Shown piece by piece: positions 1 to 5,511 of a DNA stretch of 6,374 bases. The notes under the pieces were generated by a model, which did not search any database, had not been told where the DNA came from, and worked only from the letters and a program-made list of their open reading frames with translations. Every line of letters begins with the position of its first letter. Within the stretch, counting starts at the first letter, position 1. Origin of the DNA: an uncultured bacterium (GTDB lineage: Bacteria; Planctomycetota; Phycisphaerae; Phycisphaerales; SM1A02); contig CAIWNO010000066.1 of the NCBI GenBank assembly GCA_903914045.1, positions 1 through 6,374 on the forward strand, in the 5' to 3' direction. The position numbers and the translations under genes were made by a program.

Positions 1-1824
1 GTTGTCCACAATAAGTGAAAGGTCGCGCTCCACGCTTGGCATAGTGGGCAGCATGGCGGCGGGGCGCTCTGGCGGCCAATGCGCCAGAAGCAAATCCAGT
101 GCAATTTCAGCAGCAATCATTGGTTTTTCAATTCCAACGGTTGCGCGCGCCGCGCTGGTGAGAAATCCAATTCGACCAATGGTCACGCCGTCAATTTCAA
201 TTTTCGCCACGGGATGCATAACCGCGTCGGAAGTTGTGGGCGTGAAGGTGGCGGGCTTGGCGGCAATTTCATGCGCAAGCCGTTCAATCACGCCACGCAA
301 CGCGCGGTAGCCAAGGTCGTCCCTCTCCACATCGGCGATCATTCCCAGCGATACGGATTCGTGGTGTTGCTTCGTGGCGTCCAAATGAAAGATGGACGCG
401 ATCTCAAACAAGCGCATGGTGCCAGTTGCGCCGCGGTCCTCATTCAGTTTGCGCGTGGCCAGCAACCCCGGCACAATACTTGGACGCAAACATGGCGTTC
501 CGCCGGCGCGCTCATCTTCAATGCGAAGCGCGGATTGTTGCGCATGCACAAACGCGTTCGCGGCGCTATCGCTAATCAACGCGTGCGTGACGCACTCCAC
601 AAAATCCATTCCAGCCAGCGTGTCGCGCAGGCGCTCGGCGGCCTCCACCTTGGCGTCGGGGGCGGCGGTACGAATTTGTATGGACTCGCCCATGGGAACG
701 CGCTCAAGCCCAAGCAGGCGAATAATTTCCTCGATCAAATCCACCTCGCGCTCAATGTCCATGCGTTGCGCGGGTACGGTGCATTCCATCAGGTCGCCTT
801 GCAATTGCGGTGAAAAACCAAGCGTTTGCAGCGTGTTCAGCATCTCTTGGTTGGAAATGTCCGCGCCCAAAACCTTGCGGCAACGATCGCAGCGCATGCG
901 CACTTTCTTCAACGGTGCAATCGCCGCGCTGGCCTCGACCACGCCGTCGCACAATGTTCCACCAGCGGTTTGCATGATTAAATCCGCCAGGCGCGCCGCC
1001 GCACCATCAATCGAAGCCGCATGCACGCCGCGCTCAAAGCGCTTGCTGGAATCGCTGACAATTTTATGGCGGCGACTGCTGGCGCGCACTTGCATTGGAT
1101 TGAATGTTGCGGCCTCAAGCACAATGTCGGTGGTGCTCTCGCGCACGGCTGAGAGCGCGCCGCCCTTCACGCCCGCAAGCGCGACGGGTTTCTCACCGTC
1201 CGCAATGACAAGATCGGCGGGGGACAATTCAATGGCGACGGCTTGATCACCAAGCGGCAGAAACATTTCCTTGGCGCGCGCGCGGCGAACATGAATCTGC
1301 CCGCCGCTCAGCGTTGACAAATCAAACACATGCGTGGGCTGGCCCAATTCAAGCAGCACAAAATTGGTGCAGTCAACAATGTTGTTGCGCGGAATTTGTC
1401 CCACATCGCGCAGGCGCTCCTGCAGCCACTCCGGACTTGGACCAACTTTCACTCCGCGAATCACGCGCGCGCTGTAGCGCGGACACGCTTGGTGATCGTC
1501 GTTGGAAACACGGATCGCGTCGGCGCAATGTTGCGCGGCGGCGTTGCTCAAGCTTGAAGCATTCTTATTCGCGGCGCCGCCACGGGAACTTTGCGGCGCA
1601 ATCAGAACGCGCTGTGTCTTTGCGGCCAGTTCGCGCGCCAGACCAAAGTGACAAAGGCAATCGCCGCGATTGCTGGTGGTTTCAATCTCCTGCCAAATGG
1701 CGCCGTCGGGCAATGTTTCGCGCCCATCAAAATTCAAACCCACCGCGGTCAGCGCGTCGGCTTGTTCCTCTGCGCTCGCAGGTCTATCCAAATAATCATT
1801 GATCCATCTCACACTTGTGCGCAT
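1..1824 (-). CDS. pheT: Phenylalanine--tRNA ligase beta subunit, C-terminus cut by window edge; lacks the N-terminal tRNA-binding OB domain
   Basis: Beta subunit of the cytoplasmic PheRS heterotetramer (with PheS), which charges tRNA-Phe. Translating the minus strand from the ATG at 1824-1822 gives 608 uninterrupted codons to the window edge. Recognised in order: the N-terminal segment (MRTSVRWINDYLDRPASAEE, about residues 1-45); an NRGDCL motif at 52-57 followed by GLARELA (family NRxDCL...G.ARE); the B3/4 editing domain (about 110-300) with RFERGVH at 262-268; the B5 domain (about 306-377) ending in a DLIEEIIRLLGLERVP-type segment; the core synthetase fold (about 390-585) with LRPSIVPGLLATRKLNEDRG and LFEIASIF; and PSVERDLSLIVD at 596-607, which opens the FDX-ACB anticodon-binding domain. 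Odd point: the segment leads straight into NRGDC, so the roughly 110-residue EMAP-type OB domain of E. coli PheT is absent. No Shine-Dalgarno is visible before the start. pheS is not adjacent upstream. The family call is very secure; the start is fairly secure. Confidence 0.96.
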   Translation of the reverse strand, partial: MRTSVRWINDYLDRPASAEEQADALTAVGLNFDGRETLPDGAIWQEIETTSNRGDCLCHFGLARELAAKTQRVLIAPQSSRGGAANKNASSLSNAAAQHCADAIRVSNDDHQACPRYSARVIRGVKVGPSPEWLQERLRDVGQIPRNNIVDCTNFVLLELGQPTHVFDLSTLSGGQIHVRRARAKEMFLPLGDQAVAIELSPADLVIADGEKPVALAGVKGGALSAVRESTTDIVLEAATFNPMQVRASSRRHKIVSDSSKRFERGVHAASIDGAAARLADLIMQTAGGTLCDGVVEASAAIAPLKKVRMRCDRCRKVLGADISNQEMLNTLQTLGFSPQLQGDLMECTVPAQRMDIEREVDLIEEIIRLLGLERVPMGESIQIRTAAPDAKVEAAERLRDTLAGMDFVECVTHALISDSAANAFVHAQQSALRIEDERAGGTPCLRPSIVPGLLATRKLNEDRGATGTMRLFEIASIFHLDATKQHHESVSLGMIADVERDDLGYRALRGVIERLAHEIAAKPATFTPTTSDAVMHPVAKIEIDGVTIGRIGFLTSAARATVGIEKPMIAAEIALDLLLAHWPPERPAAMLPTMPSVERDLSLIVDN

Positions 1825-1866
1825 GGGTTCAAAGAGTAGCGAACGCCGTCTTGGTACGCTGCCATC
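1825..1866. promoter_or_regulatory. Short divergent intergenic region between pheT and lipoprotein 1
   Basis: These 42 bp are all that separate the divergent start codons of pheT and the first lipoprotein. Promoters for both directions must lie here or inside the opposing genes. I see no convincing -35/-10 pair, no inverted repeat and no Shine-Dalgarno for either gene. The call rests on gene arrangement only. Confidence 0.35.
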
Positions 1867-2460
1867 GTGAAAGCAGCGCTTGCATTGTTGGCCACACTTC
1901 TTCTTCACGGCGCGTTGGCGTCTGGTTGCGCGGCGCCCGCGCCCGATCCGCTGGCCACGCCAACTCAGTTGACATTTGATGTGACCATTCTCAAAGGCGA
2001 CAAAGTTCCATTTCGCACCGAGGCGTGGATGCAGCCAGGAAAGATGATTGTTTTTCCAGATGGAACGTTGCTGGCGGACTTTGGTCCAACCGTGAACACG
2101 CGCGTGCGTCCTGGCGTGGCGCGCGTGTTGTATCAGCGGCAACTTTTTGAGATGTGGGATGTGGCCAAGAAACTTGGATTTGCCGATCCCGCGTTGGCTG
2201 ACTTCGACGCCAATCCATATCTGGTGGAGGCGCAGCCCAATGAAATTGTCTACATCATGACGTTTGCCGCCAGTACTGATCGCTGGACATTTGTCAGGCG
2301 ATTTGAAGGCACCGCGCAACCTGATCCCGCGAGTGAGGTGTGGGTCAAAGTGTTGGCGCAAGCCGCGTTCGCCACTAATTTGACCGCCGATCAAGATCTT
2401 CCAATTCGCTACGACTTTGGACCCGATCCATATGCTTGGTTCAAGCCGCCCTCTAAATAA
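1867..2460 (+). CDS. Predicted lipoprotein of unknown function
   Basis: A 197-residue protein from a GTG start. It opens with a lipoprotein-type signal peptide: MK, then a hydrophobic run (residues 3-17), then ASGC with the candidate lipidated cysteine at residue 21, followed by a short Ala/Pro spacer. The -3 residue is Ala rather than the usual Leu, so the lipobox is acceptable but not ideal. The mature part (about 30-190) looks like a compact mixed alpha/beta domain with PDGTLLADFG at about 65-74, a helix-like stretch FEMWDVAKKLGF and an aromatic-rich C-terminus. I do not recognise the family. It starts 42 bp from divergent pheT and precedes a second lipoprotein and an Hsp70 on the same strand, probably in one transcript. 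No Shine-Dalgarno is seen. The GTG is chosen because it places the signal peptide exactly at the N-terminus. Confidence 0.8.
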   Translation: MKAALALLATLLLHGALASGCAAPAPDPLATPTQLTFDVTILKGDKVPFRTEAWMQPGKMIVFPDGTLLADFGPTVNTRVRPGVARVLYQRQLFEMWDVAKKLGFADPALADFDANPYLVEAQPNEIVYIMTFAASTDRWTFVRRFEGTAQPDPASEVWVKVLAQAAFATNLTADQDLPIRYDFGPDPYAWFKPPSK

Positions 2461-2557
2461 TATGGTCGCAATCATGCTGGCTCAATTTCAATTCATGCGC
2501 TGTCTGCGGACGGCATTCAGAATGTCGCCGATGTCGCCTGTGATGAAAGTGCCGCAT

Positions 2558-3232
2558 ATGAAATTGTGTTGGCGCGCATTGTGTAACCGCTTCATGAGCG
2601 CGGGGGTTTTGTGTGCGACTGTTGTGTTGTTGCAAAGTTGCGCGTCGACCATTGGGGCATCGGACACATCGCCCGTGGCGGGGTGGCGATTTCAAATCGC
2701 CGTGAAATTTCCCAGCCAACAACGCTACGAACTTTTCCGGATCACGCCTACGGGTGAAATTCAATATGGCGGCGGCATGAGCGCCATGAATGACTACACC
2801 ACGTGGGAGAACGCGCTCACTCCAGAGCAAGCCAAGGAATTTGTGGTGTTGGTGAATTCTTTGTCGTGGATTCAAACGGTCCCCAAGGAAACGGGTGATG
2901 ACAAGACTGAGCCGGTGTTTGTGGTGAAGTATCAACAACACGGCGGCAGCGAGCGCAATTTTGCAATTCGCGGCAGCACTCCGGAGACCGACAAAGTGGT
3001 CGCCTACATGAAAAGCCTGACGCAGCAGCGCTTTTACAGCACGTTGCAAAAACTTCCTGAGGCCACCGAGAAACCCAAAAGTGCTGCGGTGCCATCAACA
3101 ACAGCGCCAACAGTCGCGCCAACAGTCGCGCCAACAGTCGCGCCAACGGTTGCGCCAGCAGTTGCGCCAACAGTTGCGCCAACAGTCGCGCCAACCGCTG
3201 CGCCGTCATCTTCAACAACACCGCGGACCTAG
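2558..3232 (+). CDS. Predicted lipoprotein with Ala-Pro-Thr-Val repeat tail
   Basis: From the ATG at 2558 this is 224 residues. The N-terminus has a basic n-region (residues 1-12, with R6 and R11), a hydrophobic core (about 13-25) and LQSC with the candidate lipidated cysteine at 28. In-frame ATGs at 2522 and 2543 give longer signals. The ATG at 2594 would lose the basic n-region. None has a clear Shine-Dalgarno, so the start is uncertain. The globular part (about 40-165) contains ITPTGEIQYGGG, then a helix-like LTPEQAKEFVVLVNSLSW, then a strand-rich segment. The C-terminal 40 or so residues are low-complexity APTV repeats encoded by a 12-bp tandem array, probably a flexible tail. The family is not recognised. 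It ends 8 bp before the Hsp70 ATG, which suggests co-translation or at least co-transcription. Confidence 0.77.
   Translation: MKLCWRALCNRFMSAGVLCATVVLLQSCASTIGASDTSPVAGWRFQIAVKFPSQQRYELFRITPTGEIQYGGGMSAMNDYTTWENALTPEQAKEFVVLVNSLSWIQTVPKETGDDKTEPVFVVKYQQHGGSERNFAIRGSTPETDKVVAYMKSLTQQRFYSTLQKLPEATEKPKSAAVPSTTAPTVAPTVAPTVAPTVAPAVAPTVAPTVAPTAAPSSSTTPRT
3104..3199 (+). repeat. 12-bp minisatellite, 8 units, consensus GCGCCAACAGTC
   Basis: Eight consecutive 12-bp units in frame inside lipoprotein 2 encode Ala-Pro-Thr-Val with slight variation (one APAV, one APTA). Units 1-3 and 7 are identical; units 4-6 differ mainly at the last base or one internal base; unit 8 ends CGCT. A partial ninth GCGCC follows. 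The near-identity at DNA level indicates recent unit duplication, so copy number is probably variable between strains. Confidence 0.95.
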
Positions 3233-3240
3233 CCTTGACT

Positions 3241-5397
3241 ATGTCGACCATGTCGCCCATTGTTGGAATTGATCTTGGCACCACTCATTCGCTTGTTGCA
3301 ATCTGCGATGAAGCGGGTCCACGCGTGTTGCTTGATGAGCAGGGGCGCGCGCTGCTTCCAAGCGTGGTGCGATTTCTGCACGGCGAGAAATCCATTGTGG
3401 GTTGGCCAGCCAAGAATGAAGCCGCGCAATTTGTGGACGCCACTATTGCAAGCGCCAAACGTTTCATGGGCCGCGGCTTTGCCGAAAGCGTGGACATGGC
3501 CGCTGACATGTCAACGCAACTCATGCAAGGTCCGCGCGGACTTGCGGCTTTCAATGTGCGCGGCGCGGCGATCACGCCGCAAGAAGTGGCCGCCGCTGTG
3601 CTGGGTGAACTTCGCCGCATTGCAGAAGCGCGCTTGAACACGCACGTCACGCGCGCCGTCATTACCGTGCCCGCGTATTTTGACGATGCGCAACGTCAAG
3701 CCACCCGCGACGCCGCGCGTTTGTGTGGTTTAACCGTTGAGCGAATTGTGAACGAGCCAACCGCCGCCGCGCTGGCCTACGGCATTGGACATAGAAATAA
3801 AAATCCGTCGCCAAACAAAAAGGCGGCGGGTGATGGCGCCGCCACACATACGCCCAACACAAGCCAAACCGCCGCCAACAACAGCGGCGAAACCGTGGCC
3901 GTGTACGACTTAGGCGGCGGCACATTTGATATTTCCATTTTGCGCATTGAGAGCATGGATGCCGCCAATCCAACATTGGGTGACGCCTTTCAAGTGCTCA
4001 GCACGCGCGGCGACACGCGCTTGGGCGGCGACGACTTTGATCAACTGATCGCGCTGTGGTTGCAAAGCGAAATTAAAAAAGAATTCAACATGCCCGCCTT
4101 CACCGCCGGCGACACGACCACCATTCGCATGGTGGCCGAGCAGGCTAAGCGCGCGCTTTCAGAACGCGAAGACATCGCCATTGAAATTGAATGCGACGCG
4201 CGCATGACATTGCAAAGGTGCACCGTGATTGATTTGCGTGCGGCGCCCGCGCCAAATTCCACGCCAAATTCCGCGTCAAATTCCACGCCAAATTCCGCGT
4301 CAAATACCGCGCCAAATACCGCGCCAAATCTCGCGCCAAATCTCGCTCCAAATCCAACACCATCAACCGCCAACAACAACACCAACCGCATCTTGCGCCG
4401 CACACTTACGCGCGCGCAATTTCAAAACATGATCGCGCCGTTAATCGCGCGCACGCTTGACGCCTTTACACGCGCGCGCGCCGACGCCGAAACTATGGCG
4501 GGCAACATCAAGCTTGACCGCGTTGTTCTTGTGGGCGGCTCAACGCGCATTCCCTATGTGCGCGCGCAAGTGGCCGCGCACACTGGCATCACTCCATACA
4601 CCGCGCTTGATCCAGATCAAGTGGTGGCCCTTGGCGCCGCGCTGCAAGCCAGCATTCTGTCGGGCGCGCGCACGGATTTGCTGCTGCTGGATGTGATCCC
4701 GCTCAGCCTTGGCATTGAAACCCAAGGCGGCGCCTTTGCAAAACTCATCGTGCGCAACAGCGCCATTCCTTCGCGCGCCACGGAAATGTTCACCACGTCC
4801 AAGGACAATCAAACTGGCGTGTTGATTCACGTGGCGCAAGGCGAGCGCGAAATGGTGGCCGATTGCCGCAGCATTGCGCGCTTTGAATTGCGCGGACTTC
4901 CCGCCATGCCCGCCGGCATTGCGCAAGTGCAAGTTGAATTTCTGGTGGACGCCAACGGCGTGCTGAATGTCTCCGCCGTGGAGCGGCGCAGTGGCATGCG
5001 CGCCTCCATTCAAGCCGCGCCAAGTTACGGCTTAACCAGCGCCGAAGTTGAGCGCATGGAGCGCGACAGCGTCACGCACGCCCGCAGCGACATGCATCGC
5101 CACCGCGTGACCGATCTGGCGGTGAACGCGCGCCTAGATGTGAAGTGGATTGGCGAGGCCTTGGCGCGCACGCACGCCGCGCTTGAGCCCTCATATGTGC
5201 AGGAACTGCAGGAAATGTTGCACACAATTGAATCCATGTGCGCCCAAGCAGAGACCGATCCCATGGCCGCCAACGCCGACGCGCTGCACAAAGCCAAGGA
5301 GCAACTTGATCGTCAAAGCGTGCATTTGCACGAGACTTCCATCGCTCAAAGTTTGCGCGAGATGCGTGTCTCGCCAACCAACAAGCCAAGTGCGTAA
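3241..5397 (+). CDS. hscA: HscA-type Hsp70 chaperone with two low-complexity insertions in the ATPase domain
   Basis: ATP-dependent cytoplasmic chaperone of the Hsp70 family. HscA proteins assist Fe-S cluster transfer from the IscU scaffold. From the ATG at 3241 it is 718 residues. Visible motifs: phosphate-1 loop GIDLGTTHS (9-17, His where most Hsp70s have Asn), VPAYFDDAQRQATRDAA, phosphate-2 VYDLGGGTFDIS (221-232), LGGDDFD, VGGSTRIP (431-438) and the interdomain linker LLLLDVIPLSLG (about 480-491). The substrate-binding domain is closest to HscA: GEREMVADCRSIARFELRGLPAMPAG and PSYGLT match the E. coli HscA equivalents nearly residue for residue. A helical lid follows; there is no EEVD tail. 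It is about 100 residues longer than E. coli HscA (616), accounted for by insertions at about 183-217 and 320-388. The start is uncertain: ATG 3250 or TTG 3235 would also fit, and there is no Shine-Dalgarno. It lies 8 bp after lipoprotein 2, with no isc genes in view, so its client is unproven. Confidence 0.93.
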   Translation: MSTMSPIVGIDLGTTHSLVAICDEAGPRVLLDEQGRALLPSVVRFLHGEKSIVGWPAKNEAAQFVDATIASAKRFMGRGFAESVDMAADMSTQLMQGPRGLAAFNVRGAAITPQEVAAAVLGELRRIAEARLNTHVTRAVITVPAYFDDAQRQATRDAARLCGLTVERIVNEPTAAALAYGIGHRNKNPSPNKKAAGDGAATHTPNTSQTAANNSGETVAVYDLGGGTFDISILRIESMDAANPTLGDAFQVLSTRGDTRLGGDDFDQLIALWLQSEIKKEFNMPAFTAGDTTTIRMVAEQAKRALSEREDIAIEIECDARMTLQRCTVIDLRAAPAPNSTPNSASNSTPNSASNTAPNTAPNLAPNLAPNPTPSTANNNTNRILRRTLTRAQFQNMIAPLIARTLDAFTRARADAETMAGNIKLDRVVLVGGSTRIPYVRAQVAAHTGITPYTALDPDQVVALGAALQASILSGARTDLLLLDVIPLSLGIETQGGAFAKLIVRNSAIPSRATEMFTTSKDNQTGVLIHVAQGEREMVADCRSIARFELRGLPAMPAGIAQVQVEFLVDANGVLNVSAVERRSGMRASIQAAPSYGLTSAEVERMERDSVTHARSDMHRHRVTDLAVNARLDVKWIGEALARTHAALEPSYVQELQEMLHTIESMCAQAETDPMAANADALHKAKEQLDRQSVHLHETSIAQSLREMRVSPTNKPSA
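3787..3891 (+). other. Low-complexity insertion 1 in the Hsp70 ATPase domain
   Basis: Residues 183-217 of the Hsp70, between EPTAAALAYGI and TVAVYDLGGG, are rich in Asn, Lys, Pro, Ala and Thr. E. coli HscA has about 6 residues here, so about 29 are extra. The position is a surface loop between lobes I and II of the ATPase fold, so the insert can be tolerated without breaking the nucleotide site. Both flanking motifs are intact and in frame. Confidence 0.8.
4255..4362 (+). repeat. 12-bp minisatellite, 9 units, encoding Asn-X-(Ala/Thr)-(Pro/Ser) repeats in the Hsp70
   Basis: Nine in-frame 12-bp units, each starting AAT, encode NSTP, NSAS, NSTP, NSAS, NTAP, NTAP, NLAP, NLAP, NPTP (residues 339-374). 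The pattern shows two layers of duplication: a 24-bp pair repeated twice, then adjacent near-identical 12-mers. An Asn-rich stretch follows to about residue 382. It forms most of the second ATPase-domain insertion. Confidence 0.95.
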
Positions 5398-5442
5398 GTA
5401 AAACATTTATAAAATGATGCAAAGTTTTTATCGCTTTTGGTG

Positions 5443-5458
5443 TTGACTGCCGTATAGT
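5443..5458 (+). promoter_or_regulatory. Possible speA promoter elements (tentative)
   Basis: The AT-richer gap after the Hsp70 gene has a TTGACT at 5443-5448 and a TATAGT at 5453-5458. They are only 4 bp apart, so they cannot act together as a standard sigma-70 -35/-10 pair. Either TATAGT is a -10 with a poor -35 near 5430, or TTGACT is a -35 with a weak -10 (CCAAAT) at 5466-5471. A promoter somewhere in 5398-5470 is likely, but its exact elements are not established. Confidence 0.3.
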
Positions 5459-5476
5459 GCACTTGCCAAATGGCGA

Positions 5477-5494
5477 GCGACTCAGGTGAGTCGC
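5477..5494 (+). promoter_or_regulatory. Perfect hairpin in the speA leader, abutting the ribosome-binding site
   Basis: GCGACTC at 5477-5483 and GAGTCGC at 5488-5494 are exact reverse complements around a four-base loop AGGT, giving a 7-bp stem with 5 GC pairs. The stem ends at the base just before the AAAGGAG Shine-Dalgarno. In RNA it would stack directly beside the ribosome-binding site and could modulate ribosome access; as DNA the palindrome could bind a dimeric regulator. No U-tract follows, so it is not a typical intrinsic terminator. Confidence 0.6.
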
Positions 5495-5501
5495 AAAGGA
5501 G
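5495..5501 (+). promoter_or_regulatory. Shine-Dalgarno sequence for speA, supporting the TTG start
   Basis: AAAGGAG lies 10 bases before the TTG at 5512-5514. It is the only strong Shine-Dalgarno seen before a gene start in this window, and it decides the start in favour of TTG over the in-frame ATG at 5470, which has none and would place the hairpin inside the coding region. Confidence 0.65.
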
Positions 5502-5511
5502 ATTCAACGAG

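Noticed and set aside
79..1246. Long plus-strand open frames (79-813 and 392-1246) opposite pheT
   Set aside because: They lie antisense to a clear PheT frame, have Arg/Ser/His-rich compositions typical of shadow frames in GCGC-rich DNA, and show no recognisable domain.
2453..3049. Minus-strand 198-codon open frame opposite lipoprotein 2
   Set aside because: Its His/Arg-rich composition looks like a reverse-frame shadow. The plus strand has a signal peptide and sensible gene order.
3235..3240. TTG at 3235 as the Hsp70 start
   Set aside because: The ATG at 3241 is two codons later, there is no Shine-Dalgarno favouring TTG, and Hsp70s need only a few residues before the IDLGTT motif.
3104..4362. 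Possible CRISPR-like arrays
   Set aside because: Units are 12 bp, directly adjacent with no unique spacers, in frame within coding regions, and no cas gene is present.
4041..4403. Minus-strand open frame with regular Phe-Gly-Ala repeats opposite the Hsp70
   Set aside because: The repeats are simply the reverse reading of the 12-bp array in the Hsp70 gene. There is no independent evidence for a gene.
3241..5397. Calling the Hsp70 a DnaK
   Set aside because: The substrate-binding domain and linker match HscA more closely (DCRSIARFELRG and PSYGLT segments), and no EEVD-like or DnaK-type tail is present.
5477..5494. Hairpin as an intrinsic terminator of the Hsp70 gene
   Set aside because: There is no U-tract after the stem; A-rich Shine-Dalgarno sequence follows, and the hairpin is 80 bp past the stop codon.
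5470..5511. ATG at 5470 as the speA start
   Set aside because: It has no Shine-Dalgarno and would put the hairpin and AAAGGAG inside the coding region. The added 14 residues show no recognisable family similarity. Kept as an alternative only.
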